A stretch of 64,000 nucleotides of DNA, taken from contig CM020618.1 in NCBI GenBank assembly GCA_009829735.1, positions 31,348,894 through 31,412,893 of the forward strand. The letters are read 5' to 3'. Both the position numbers and the translations under genes were made by a program. This document shows positions 22,501-31,534 of the stretch, piece after piece (positions within the stretch are counted from its first letter, which is position 1; each line of letters starts with the position of its first letter). The notes below the pieces were generated by a model that worked only from the letters and a program-made list of their open reading frames with translations, had not been told where the DNA came from and made no database searches. This DNA comes from Pyropia yezoensis (lineage: Eukaryota > Rhodophyta > Bangiophyceae > Bangiales > Bangiaceae).

Positions 22501-23730
22501 GGTGACGGAGGCGGCGTCGCTGGCCACCTACCACCCGTCGACTTGGCAGCAGCACACGGCACGATGCGTACCGACGACGACGGCAAGCACCTGCAGGCAA
22601 CGCTCGAGTAGGCCGCCCGTCGCGACACGGCCGCGTACGGCCAGCGATTTGGCGCGCAAGCCACGCGACACCTGCTGACGGCGCGTGTGCGCAAGGCCAT
22701 CCAACGCGGCCGCTTTGCTGCCACGGTGGCGCCGAACCTGACCGGCGGCCTCCTTCGCCAGGTCCGTGGCGGCGGCGCGGTCGTCGTGGCCATGGGCACC
22801 GCGCGCGTGCGCGGGGGGGACGCCTGGCTCCGCCACCACCTCCGACGGCTGTGCTGGTTTGTCGACCAGGACGAGTTCAACACCAGCCAGGCGTGCTCCG
22901 AGTGTCACGACAAGATGGTGCTCATCTACTCGACGGGCAACTCCCCCCCCAAGATTCCAAGAGAGCTGTATGGGCCGCCGGCCGGCCCTCTGCCGTCGAC
23001 ACGGCGTGTGCGGATGGCGGCTGGGTCGCGTCGGGGGCGGCCAAAGCGGGCCCTCCCCTCTGCTACCCACATGACGCGCCGAGGGCCAGACCCCGACGCC
23101 TACCGGGCGGCCGTCCGAGCCACTGCCCGTGCTGCTGCTGTGGCGCGGCGCGCGGCCGCGCTGGCCGCCTGTGCCGTCGAGGACCGCGCCGTCTATGCCG
23201 ACCCGAGGCGGCTGAGCGAGTGGGCGGCCAAGGGCTGCTACACGTGCTCTCTCGCGGCCCCACAAGGCCCCGGTCATCCAGCGCCACACCCGCCCGTCAT
23301 TCGCAATCGGGACGACGTTGTGGCCCGCAATATGGCGTGGGTGGCCGCTCGTCGTCTAACGGGTACGGACGTGTGGCCTTTCAAGCGCCCGTTTGGTATG
23401 AGGTGGGCCTGGACGGCCAAGCGTCCTCCAAGTGGTGTTCCCGTCCCGCCTGTACGTCGCACCCGTGCGACTACGCGGGTCGATGTATGGCCCGTACTGG
23501 CTGCAGTGGACACTGTCGGCGACGGTGGGGGTGGGGGTGGCGGTGGCGGTGGCGGTGGCGGTAGGGGGGTTGTCGACGGCGACGCGACGGCGGCGTCCTG
23601 TACGACGCGACGCGGTGCTCCTGGTGGGGAACGGGTGGCGGCGGCCGGCAGTGCCATGGACGGGGTACGTCGGGCGGAGACGGGGGCGACAGACGCGCCC
23701 CGTGGTCTGGTGGACACTGCAAGACGCTAA
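19540..23730 (+). pseudogene. Fanzor1-like RNA-guided nuclease (eukaryotic TnpB), interrupted by three same-frame stops
   Basis: One frame of 1,397 codons holds the Fanzor/TnpB layout. Near the N-terminus are a CX2CX4HX4C zinc knuckle (codons 168-181) and a second CX2CX4HX6C knuckle (213 on). Further on come the family TDGVAV motif (638), RuvC-I GGDPGRSAV (Asp at 710) and the RuvC-II region VVVAMG (1081). Then follow DQDEFNTSQACSEC, which starts the four-Cys zinc ribbon (Cys 1119, 1122, 1233, 1236), and RuvC-III NRDDVVARNM (Asp 1258). Fanzors are OMEGA nucleases spread by transposons in eukaryotes and cut DNA guided by an RNA made from their own 3' region. The frame never shifts but meets TGA (20542), TGA (20821) and TAG (22609). 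Either it is a recent pseudogene, or the stops lie in unseen introns or are read through. It is longer than most Fanzors because of Ala/Gly-rich inserts. The family call is confident; activity is not. Confidence 0.85.
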
Positions 23731-23794
23731 GACAGCGCACATCTTGCCCGTGACCCTCACCTACCACGGGGTGCGTCACCCGCCCCCTTTTTCG

Positions 23795-23823
23795 CCGACA
23801 AGCCAATTATGGGTAATTGTCGG
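23795..23823 (+). ncRNA. Hairpin just downstream of the Fanzor ORF (candidate guide-RNA or 3' end structure)
   Basis: CCGACAA and AATTA pair with TAATT and GTCGG around a TGGG loop, with a small GCC bulge. It lies 65 bases after the Fanzor stop, in AT-richer DNA than its surroundings. Fanzor guide RNAs are known to come from the 3' end of the gene and adjacent sequence, so the place is suggestive. The identity as RNA is inference. Confidence 0.3.
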
Positions 23824-24086
23824 CCGTTCACTAGCAGGTTAGACGCCGGCTTTTCCCGGGGACCTTTCCCAGCATGAGTCGGATGTTTCCCGGAGGGGTT
23901 TAACCGATAGTTGTTCTGAGATGGTAGTGTTTCCTTGACAATTCTTTCTGGCTCCCATTTGTACCCGTCTGTCGTTTGCACGCTTCCCCGGGGCGGACGA
24001 CCGAAGGCAGTCAGCGATGCCTTTGCACACGACCACGAGGTGGCGGCGGGCGGGCTCCTGGCCAGCTGGTGCTTCAAGGCGCCCGC

Positions 24087-24112
24087 CATGCAAGGCTAGC
24101 CCTCCTTGCATG
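24087..24112. other. Perfect 9-bp hairpin (possible terminator or RNA structure)
   Basis: CATGCAAGG and CCTTGCATG form perfect arms around an 8-base loop, about 357 bases after the Fanzor ORF. It may be a stem of a structured transcript or an end of a transposon. No gene overlaps it. Confidence 0.4.
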
Positions 24113-24294
24113 AGGGGGCGTAGCGGGGGCTGACGACCCAGCTGTCTTCTGGTTGCAGATTGCCCCCCACCCCCGATCCCCCACAGCGAAAACGGGGGAG
24201 GGCGAGCGGACGGCTGATCCTCTCTGACAGAGGGATCCCCGCCCCGCTGGAAGATCGGCCCCCCTTTTGTCGCGGGACGGCTGAGCGTTACCTG

Positions 24295-24354
24295 CGGCGC
24301 TCCTGGCGGCGCTCCTGGCGGCGCTCCTGGCGGCGCTCCTGGCGGTGCTCCTGG
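24295..24354. repeat. 12-bp tandem repeat, five copies
   Basis: The unit CGGCGCTCCTGG repeats five times, the last with one change. It is non-coding as far as can be seen; the antisense frame reads PGAP repeats but shows no family signature. Confidence 0.9.
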
Positions 24355-24643
24355 CTGCGGATCCCCGCTTGTCGCGACCGTCGTGACGGTTGCCATTGAG
24401 ACGACGCCCCCCGCAGCACACCCGGGCAGGGTCCTCTTAACTTGCCGAGCGGTGGGTGGGTCGGGCCCGTGTGCCACACCGGGCCTCAGTGCCGCCTTCA
24501 GCCCTCCTACTCAGTGTCTCTGCCTGGTCGTCTGCCAACCTGCCCGGCTCCGTCCGCCTCCACCCTCACCCTTCTCCCTTCTCCTTGCACCGCTCTTTGC
24601 TACCCTTGTCCTCTGTCCCCATCCCCCCCTCCCCCCTTCCATC

Positions 24644-25132
24644 ATGGGCTTCCCCTTTTTTTCCTGGTCGTTTGCGCGCACGCACGCCTTTAAGCTTATC
24701 TGCACGGCGGTTTTTTCTCGCATGGACGGGGACAAGGATGGGAAGCTGGACTCGCACGAGCTCTACTACGCCATGCAGGACGTTCACTCCAAGATCCGCC
24801 GCCGCATCCCTGGCGTTCCCGCCCCCCCGTCGCGCCACGAGATTTCCAAGTCCATTGCGGCGTTTGACAAGGAGGGTGACAAGACGCTCACCGCCCCGCA
24901 GTTTACCGAGTTTGCCTCGTCCTTTTTCCACAACAATGTGCGAGTGGTGAACCTGGTCAAGGTGGTGGCGGCGGCGGCAGTCAAGTTCTTTGTGCTCCCA
25001 GAGGCGACCAACCAGCTGCGGCTGACCAACCCAGTCCTCAAGCGGATCCCCAAGGGGGTGTGGGGGACCGTTGTTGGTTCGGCTATGCAGATGCTGGGCG
25101 CGCGGATGCCCATGGGCACGGCTCGGGCTTGA
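24644..25132 (+). CDS. Small EF-hand calcium-binding protein
   Basis: A 162-residue protein starts at the ATG of ATCATGGGC after a long pyrimidine-rich leader. The first EF-hand loop is canonical: DGDKDGKLDSHE at residues 28-39, with Asp at positions 1, 3 and 5, Gly at 6 and Glu at 12. The second at residues 75-86 (DKEGDKTLTAPQ) keeps the spacing but has Gln at position 12, so it probably binds calcium weakly or not at all. The C-terminal half is hydrophobic and basic and matches no family I recognise. The short hydrophobic N-terminus (GFPFFSWSF) could be a membrane contact. Such proteins are calcium sensors or buffers. It is convergent with rsmH. Confidence 0.75.
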   Translation: MGFPFFSWSFARTHAFKLICTAVFSRMDGDKDGKLDSHELYYAMQDVHSKIRRRIPGVPAPPSRHEISKSIAAFDKEGDKTLTAPQFTEFASSFFHNNVRVVNLVKVVAAAAVKFFVLPEATNQLRLTNPVLKRIPKGVWGTVVGSAMQMLGARMPMGTARA

Positions 25133-25739
25133 GTAGAGGGGGGGAACCTTCCACTGGCCTGTCATTTTCGGGCGCCATCGACTATCTATCTTGTATAGGG
25201 GTTTGCTTGCTGGGTGGGGCGACTGTCGCTTCCACGTTGTTCCTCTTGTTCCCCCGATGATGTTCGTTGCGGCCCTGCTTCGGCTGATGGGAGAGGCACG
25301 AGGCTGTGACAGAGCGATTGTGTTTCCGTGGCGCCACAGTGCCACAGCACATAACACATGAGACACTGTGTCAATGTCAATGCACAAACGTGCACATGCC
25401 AGTGTCAGTTCTTCGGGCGGGAGTCAGAGGTCAGCTGGTTGTTATGCCGGCCGCCACGGACACATCATCGCACGGACTCCCATGCACATCGTAGGTCCCA
25501 TGGCTCCTTCGCAACTCCTACGCAAATACGAGGTTGAGCAGATGCGCGACGATCTGTCTCGAACAAAAAAACAGGGCACTTCCAACCACGTCGACCGTCG
25601 GCCACCGACTACCTCAACGGCATCCACCCCCCAGCCCGTGTCCCAGTGACAATTGCCTGCTCAGTTCCACCCCGTACCATGCCTAGCCCCTGCTGTTGCC
25701 TCCCCCTGCCTTCCCATCAGTGTGCCCCCCCCCCTTCCT
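25133..25739. other. Intergenic spacer between convergent genes
   Basis: The spacer separates the 3' ends of the EF-hand gene and rsmH. The part at 25310-25560 is less GC-rich and has small palindromes (GTGGCGCCAC, GACACTGTGTC). A 13-base stretch here (AGTGCCACAGCAC) also occurs just before the Tc1/mariner remnant near 16536, so an old transposon fragment is possible. No gene is supported. Confidence 0.5.
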
Positions 25740-27398
25740 TCATGGCCGGTACTTGTTGACCTTTCCCCGCACTACCTCATCGGGCGAAAGCACGCGTGCG
25801 ACGCGCAGCTTGGCCGACCGCGACCGTGCGTTCCGCCGCACCTCGGCGTCGCCCGCAACGACCGGGCGCTTGGTCAGCACCTCGAGGCGAAGGTGTGCCC
25901 CCCCCTCCCCGCCCCCCCCCGCCCCTTCATCGTCAGCGGCCACGGCGCCCGGCACCACGTCCGCCGGGTCGACGGGCTCCGCTGCCCCCCCCCCCAGTGG
26001 CACCTTGCCCCGCGCCCCCGCCTCACGGTACACGCGCTTCACCACCCGGTCCTCCAGCGAGTGGAAGGAGATGACCGCCGCGACGCCCCCCGGCGCGACG
26101 CAGCCCAACACCCGCGGGAGCGCCGCGACGGCAGCGGCCTCGGCATTGACCACCATCCGCAGCGCCTGGAAGGTGAGCGTCGCTGGGTGGACGCGGCGCT
26201 CATTGAGCCGGCGGCCGCCCGCGACGACCGCCGCCAGCTCGGCGGTTGTCGTCAGGCCGACCCGCCCGGCCGCCACCGCCGCGGCCCGCGCGGCGACAAT
26301 GGACGCGGCAATCCCCCGCCAGTGGCGCTCCTCGCCCAGCTCCCGGATGGCGGCGCCGAGGTCCGCCTCGGACCACCCATTCACCACGTCCGCCGCCGTC
26401 GGCCCCGCCCCGCACCCGTCCATCCGCATGTCCAGCGGCCCGTCGCGGAGGAAGGAGAAGCCGCGGGCGGGCGTGTCGAGCTGCATGGAGCTCACCCCAT
26501 AGTCGAGCAGCAGCCCGTCCACGGGGGGGATGGCGGCGGCGGCCAGCAGCGCCGGCGCGTCGGCAAAGTTGCCGTGCAAAAAGGTCAGGCGGGTGCCTGC
26601 CGCCGCGGCAATGGGCGCCAGGCGGGCCTGTGCCAGCGCCAGCGCCGCCGCGTCGCGGTCAATCGCCACGTAGTGGCCGATGGCGGCGGCCGACAGCAGC
26701 GCCGCCGCGTGGCCGCCCGCGCCGACGGTGCCGTCCAGAAAGGTGGGGAGGGGGCGGCCGGCAAAGTGCGCCACGATTTCGTCGACGAGCACGGGGGTGT
26801 GGGGTGGGTCAGGGGGGGGCAGGGGGGCGCCGGCAGCACCCGCGTCGTCGCCGCCGAAAACATCGGCAGCGCCGGCGGCTGTGGGGTTCGCGGCTGCAGC
26901 GGCCGCGGCAGCGGTGGTGGCCGCGGTGGCGGCACTCGCGGCAGCCGACGCGGCAGAGGCAGCGGCGGCGGCGGCTGCGGCGGCCGCGGCAGCGGCGCCA
27001 CTCCCAGCCGCCGCGCACGCGGCGGGCGCCACCCACCCGACGCGCGACCGGGAGCGCCGCGGCGGGGACGGCCGCCCCCCCCGCCCCGCCACTGCCGCCG
27101 CCGCCGCTGCGGCCGCCGCGGCCACCGACGCCCGGCGGCAGGACGGGGCGGCCGCCCGCGCGGGGGGCGGAAGCAAAAAGGCCGCCGCCACCGCCGCCGC
27201 CGCCGCCGCCGCCGACGCAGAGGTGGCAACGGCAGTCGCAGCGGGCGCCCCGGCGGCAGCGGCGGTAGCTGCAGTGGCGGCAGTGGCGGCCGGGGCGGCG
27301 GCAACGGCGGTGGCCGCTGCGGGGTGGCGGTGGCCTCGGTGGGGGGGGTGGGGGAGGCCCCCCGGCGGCAGCCGCGGCGGCACTGGCAGGCGGGGCAT
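25740..27398 (-). CDS. rsmH: RsmH/MraW-type rRNA cytosine-N4 methyltransferase, probably organellar
   Basis: The protein of about 552 residues carries the bacterial RsmH (MraW; METTL15 in animals) fold from about residue 195 on. It shows HTPVLVDEIV, the SAM-binding FLDGTVGAGGH, LLLDYGVSSMQLDTPARGFSF, DMRMDG, the INxRRVHPATLTFQALR block (here LNERRVHPATLTFQALR), VISFHSLEDRVVKR and a C-terminal RNARSRSAKLRVA. RsmH adds a methyl group to N4 of C1402 (E. coli numbering) in small-subunit rRNA at the ribosomal decoding site. The 190-residue Ala/Pro-rich N-terminus is absent in bacteria and fits a plastid or mitochondrial targeting region plus a low-complexity spacer. It lies divergent to the acylphosphatase gene, with about 450 bases between. 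Confidence 0.93.
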   Translation of the reverse strand: MPRLPVPPRLPPGGLPHPPHRGHRHPAAATAVAAAPAATAATAATAAAAGAPAATAVATSASAAAAAAAVAAAFLLPPPARAAAPSCRRASVAAAAAAAAAAVAGRGGRPSPPRRSRSRVGWVAPAACAAAGSGAAAAAAAAAAAAASAASAAASAATAATTAAAAAAAANPTAAGAADVFGGDDAGAAGAPLPPPDPPHTPVLVDEIVAHFAGRPLPTFLDGTVGAGGHAAALLSAAAIGHYVAIDRDAAALALAQARLAPIAAAAGTRLTFLHGNFADAPALLAAAAIPPVDGLLLDYGVSSMQLDTPARGFSFLRDGPLDMRMDGCGAGPTAADVVNGWSEADLGAAIRELGEERHWRGIAASIVAARAAAVAAGRVGLTTTAELAAVVAGGRRLNERRVHPATLTFQALRMVVNAEAAAVAALPRVLGCVAPGGVAAVISFHSLEDRVVKRVYREAGARGKVPLGGGAAEPVDPADVVPGAVAADDEGAGGGGEGGAHLRLEVLTKRPVVAGDAEVRRNARSRSAKLRVARVLSPDEVVRGKVNKYRP

Positions 27399-27850
27399 GG
27401 CCGCAGGCCGCGCGCGGGGGTCCCCACGAAAGGGTGGGGAGGGGTGGGGGGGGGGAGGGGGAGTGGTTGGGGAGACCGAGAAAAAGCACGGTGACGGCGG
27501 CAGGCGAGTGGAGGGGGGAGAACCGGCGCCCGGCCGGGGTACTTACGGTAGCGGGCGCCCCGCGACGGGGAAGGTGGGCGCGTTGCACAGCGGCGGCGAC
27601 AGTACCCGGCGGTACCGCACCGCGGTGGCCAGCGGCGGCGGCGAGCGGCGGCGGCGAGCGGCGGCGGCGAGCGGGCGGAGGCGGCACTCGGCGGTGGCGT
27701 GTGGCGGATCCGTGGAGGCGAGCGGCGCGTCGCGGGCGCGTAGCCTAAAACTTATAGCCTAAAAGCCTATTTGCGTGGCAGATCAAGTCCGGGCAAGCCA
27801 CCGCCGGGCACGCCGACGTCGCCCCTTCCTCTATATCGCGTTACTCTTCC
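27399..27850. promoter_or_regulatory. Divergent promoter region, rsmH and acylphosphatase
   Basis: The start codons of rsmH (minus) and the acylphosphatase gene (plus) point away from each other across about 450 bases. An AT-richer patch at 27741-27780 repeats AGCCTAAAA, and TCTATATCG lies about 20 bases before the acylphosphatase ATG. A CGGCGGCGAG microsatellite occupies 27620-27690. A shared promoter is inferred from orientation. Confidence 0.4.
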
Positions 27851-28462
27851 ATGACGACACCGCCCCCCCCCCCTTCGGTGCCCTCGGCTTCCTCCCCTGC
27901 ACCCCTGCCACACACCTCTTGCTTTCCTGAAGACCCCCCGAGCTGCCTACGACCTCCACACTCCCCCCCTTTCTCTTTCCACGCTCTCGTCGCACCTTCC
28001 ATCGCTGCTGCTTGCCATCCCACCTGTCGCCTCTCCCCCTACTCTCCCGACGTGTTCCGCCCCACTCCGTCCACCCCCCCCCCCCCCCCCCCCCCCCCGG
28101 CAATGGCCACCCCCCCCCCCGCCCCCCCCACAGAGACCGCCCCCCCTAAAGGCAAGAACAGCAACACCACCACCACCATGGCCGTCCGCCTGCGCATCAC
28201 CGGCACCGTCCAAGGGGTGTGGTACCGCGCGTCGGCGGTGGCAACGGCCCGCCGGCTGGGCGTGGCGGGCACAGTTGCCAACGCCGCCGACGGGGCGGTG
28301 GTGGCAACCGTCGCGGGCACCCCCGCCGCGGTGGACGCGTTTGTCGCGTGGGCGCGCGTCGGCCCGCCCGCCGCGACGGTGCGGGGAGTGGAGGTGACGC
28401 GCCTGCCGGGGGGGGGGGGCGTGCCCCTGGGGGGGGGGATGACCATTGGCCGCACCGGCTGA
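27851..28462 (+). CDS. Acylphosphatase
   Basis: The last 94 residues (from Met at 28178) form a complete acylphosphatase domain. It has the VQGVWYRASA loop, equal to the family VQGVGFR with its catalytic Arg, and VAGTVANAADGAVVATVAG, which supplies the catalytic Asn. The length matches the usual 90-100 residues. The enzyme hydrolyses the carboxyl-phosphate bond of acyl phosphates. The frame continues upstream to an ATG at 27851, giving an extra 109 Pro/Ser/Thr-rich residues. That extension could be an organelle-targeting peptide, or the true start could be at 28102 or 28178 and the rest be leader. A poly-C run inside it makes the exact frame there less secure. Confidence 0.85.
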   Translation: MTTPPPPPSVPSASSPAPLPHTSCFPEDPPSCLRPPHSPPFSFHALVAPSIAAACHPTCRLSPYSPDVFRPTPSTPPPPPPPPAMATPPPAPPTETAPPKGKNSNTTTTMAVRLRITGTVQGVWYRASAVATARRLGVAGTVANAADGAVVATVAGTPAAVDAFVAWARVGPPAATVRGVEVTRLPGGGGVPLGGGMTIGRTG

Positions 28463-28900
28463 GGGGGGAGGGCGGGGGGGGGAGGGCTCGAGGGGGGTGG
28501 GGGGGGGGTGGGGGCTCCGCGTGAACCTCCATGGCGGTTGACCGGCTGGCCGGTCGCCCTGCTGTTGCCGCCGCCGCCGGGTGCCGCCTCGCGCTCCTGC
28601 CACCGCCCACTACCGTCATCGCTGCCACGCTGCCGCCATGTCGTCATCACGCTGCCTCCAGGCCGCCCCCACGCTCCCGCCACGCTCCCGCCAGGCCGCC
28701 CCCATGCCGTCACCACGCTGCCGTCAAGCCGTCACCACGCTGCCACCAGGCGGCTGCCGCGCTTCCGCCACACCGCCGCCACGCCGCCGCCACGCTGCCG
28801 CCCGGTTGCCCCACCCGCCGCCTCCCTTCCGACCCCCCCCCCTCCCCCCTCGCTACTTGTTGACTCCCTCCCCCCCTTCCACCGTCCACCATCATAATCC
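28463..28900. repeat. Degenerate short-unit minisatellite
   Basis: The stretch from about 28560 repeats variants of CCACGCTGCCGCC with irregular spacing, after a G-rich run directly downstream of the acylphosphatase stop. The open frames on both strands reflect the repeat and show no family signature. Confidence 0.65.
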
Positions 28901-28941
28901 CCCCTGCCCGACGCACCGCGGGCGACGACCCGGCTGGGCGT

Positions 28942-30690
28942 TTACGGTGGCGACGGCAGCGACGGTGGAGGCGTCGGCGGTGGCGTCGGCGCTGCCGCCG
29001 TGGGTGGGGACGTGAGCGGCGGTGGTGACGGATGCGTAGCCGCCGGCATTGGCGGCGGTGGCGTTGGCGGCTGCCCGGTGCTGCCGCCGACGCTCCCCGC
29101 CTGCGCGGTGGTGGCGGTCGCTTCCGAACTCCCACCCGACCGCCAACACGCAAGAAACGACGCGCCGACGTACACAAAGTCCCAAACGAGATCAATGGTG
29201 GCGAGGACGATGCTCGCCACCACCACCCCCTCCCCCCCGCGGCCGCCCAGGCTGACCACCACACTCTCCGTCACGGTATGGGCGGAGAGGTGGACCCACC
29301 GGGGCCCCAGCTCGGGGAGCTCCTCCCGGTAAATGAGGTCGCCCTCCTCCATCGCGACGGTCCCCCTGACGACCTCGGACCCAAAGTCGCCCACCAGCAG
29401 CGCTGACCCGACCAGCGACAGAATCGCGACGACCACCTCAAGCCCAAACAACCCCAAGTGCAGGGTGTCGGCATCCATCCTGCCGCTCCACCGAAGCAGC
29501 CCCTTCCGCCCGGTGGTCACCAACAGCACCCCATCCCGCAACGCCAGCACCAGGCTAACCAGCGCCGGCACAAGCGTGAATAGGACAATGGCCTACACCT
29601 CGTCGATGCGGGGGAGCTCCTCTGCCGCGGCTGCCTCGACCGCCCCGCGGGCGGCCAGCGCCGCGGAGCCCGCGGCGGTGCGGGCCGACACGAGCCGCGG
29701 GAGCGGCCACCGGCGGAGGCGCACGCCCGCCGCGGGCGTCCCGGGCGGGGCCGTCTGGTTGTTGATGGCCGCCGCGAGCAGGAGCGGCGTCGACGCCTCG
29801 GACGCCAGCGCGTGCGCAGGCGGGATGTCGACGGCGACGCCCTGGGCGCCAGAGCGGGTGTAGAGGGTGCACACACTCTCGATGGTGTCCCGCGACAGGC
29901 TGGCCGCCTCCTCGCACGTATCTCCGTACGCGTACGGGACGGCGGAAAAGTTGGCGGGGTCCCCCGTGAAGGACGTGCGGATGGCCTGCCAGTCCACGTG
30001 GGAGGTGCTGCAGCCAAGCGGCCGCGGGGCCGCCGCGGCGGCCGTATCAACGGCCACGACCAGCTCGTGACGGTCGACCCTTGGAAAGAGGTCAGCCGCC
30101 ACCCACGTCTTGTTGGGGAGCGCCAATGGCCCCAGGCCGCCCGTCAACGTCTGGTCCAAAACAAACAGCTCCACCCCGACGCACAGGTACTCAATGGTCA
30201 ACTGAAATAGGCCCTCACGTGCCCCGTCAGGCCGCCTCGCGGCAGGCGCCCCCCGCATCGAAGCGGCCGGTACCGCCACGCGGACGCGGCGGAGCAGCGC
30301 GGGCGCCACCGCCTCCCACCGCGACGGCTCGGCAACGAGGCGCTGCATGGCGTTGGCGAGGTCCTGTGCTGACGCCGTCGTCGCCGACGCGTCGGCGGGT
30401 GAGCCGCCCCCCGCCGCGGCCGCGGCCGCCAGCAGCGTCCGCTCCAGGGGTAGGTTGCGCGGCGCCGCGTACGTGCGGGTGGCGAGCTCCCGCACCGGCG
30501 CAATGCCGCGGGTGGGCACAAACCAAAAGGCGCCGACGCAGCTAAACAGGCCCGCCAGCGCACACGACACGCCCGTCCCGGCGGCACGCTGGCCGGCAGC
30601 GGCCGTTGGGAGGAGGAGGAGGAGTGAACACGCCGCCGCCGCGGTGGCCACAGCGACAGCCGCGACGGCTGCGCCGCGCAGCGCCCGCAT
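28942..30690 (-). CDS. Unrecognised multi-pass membrane protein with a same-frame internal stop
   Basis: No family was recognised. From the ATG at 30690 the protein begins with a hydrophobic signal or anchor (AVAVATAAAACSLLLLLP) and a second hydrophobic segment (CALAGLFSCVGAFWF). A long luminal or extracellular part follows, with Asn-glycosylation sites and Cys residues. After about 365 codons comes TAG (29593). Downstream the same frame goes on with at least three more membrane-like segments (LFTLVPALVSLVLALR; LFGLEVVVAILSLVGSALLV; VVVASIVLATIDLVWDFVYV) and a Pro-rich tail to 28942. The continuing hydrophobic pattern makes the two parts look like one gene. Either the stop is a recent mutation, it is read through, or there is a sequence error. 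In-frame ATGs also exist at 30735 and 30786. Confidence 0.55.
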
Positions 30691-31534
30691 GGTGCGCAAG
30701 GGATGGGAGCGGGGGCGCGACAATGGTAGAGCCATTGGTCTGGGGCAATGGGTGGCCACAGCCAGGACCTCCCGCACGGGGCACATCTGACGAGCGGGAT
30801 GAAGAGACGGTATGTGCGCGAGGCGCTACCGCATGCTGTGGTCCGTACGCCGACCGCCTGCTTGAAAGAGTTTTGGCGAGCTCGCGGGCGCAACAGACCG
30901 TGTCGACTGCGCGGGGCGTGCATCGGCTCGACAGCCTGCAGCCTGCAACCAATAGTAACAAACCCTCCGTGATACGAGACGGGGACAACGCCGGCAGGCG
31001 CACCCAGTGGACCTGCGAGGGGGGTCTGCCTGGCGAGGAGTCGCTGTCGAGCACTGGTGGACGGATCCGTGGATCGTCGCTCGCAGGGGGCCTGACAATA
31101 TCACATGCTCGGTGTCATATCGGATACGCACTGTACCCACGGATGCAGTTTGGTGGCGCAACCTGCTCCTCTTTGGGGTAGCGCTCCCAGTACGAGCACG
31201 CGATTGGCTCGCGCTCTTGACCTTGACTTGTCTTGACCTTGTTCTTCCACGCTTGTGTTCTTGTTCACATGGACATGGTTCAGTCTGCAAATTGTTATGG
31301 CCCCCTGGTCCGTGCCCATGGCGTAGCGCGGGCGTAAAGGCAAGGGGCCAGAAGCAGTGCGACCCCTTCCGTCCTTGCCGCCGTCCAAGAAGACCCTGTG
31401 GAGCCCGGGTGGCCCTCGGCCGTCCCGCGACCGTCACCGCGTCTCCACACCCTACCCCCCCTGCCTGCCCCACCCACATATCCCCTTCTCGTTTTACTAC
31501 CGACGCCCTGACACGCCGCTTGTTTCATCACAGC
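30691..31534. promoter_or_regulatory. Divergent intergenic region, membrane and secreted protein genes
   Basis: The region lies between two genes pointing away from each other. It is less GC-rich than average and includes CCAATAGTAAC (30951) and repeated TTGACCTTGACTTGTCTTGACC-like runs at about 31217-31245. The plus-strand frame is open well upstream of the likely ATG, but composition changes at the ATG. Promoter function is inferred from position. Confidence 0.35.

Noticed and set aside
17880-24112. Terminal inverted repeats bounding the Fanzor gene
   Set aside because: I compared the AT-richer flanks near 17880-18000 and 23790-24112 and found no convincing inverted match or target-site duplication.
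25310-25560. Second Tc1/mariner fragment
   Set aside because: Only a 13-base match with the flank of the remnant at 16536 was seen, which is too short to call.
29587-29598. GTGTAG at the membrane-gene stop as a tiny intron
   Set aside because: Six bases is far below any spliceosomal intron; the GT..AG look is coincidence.
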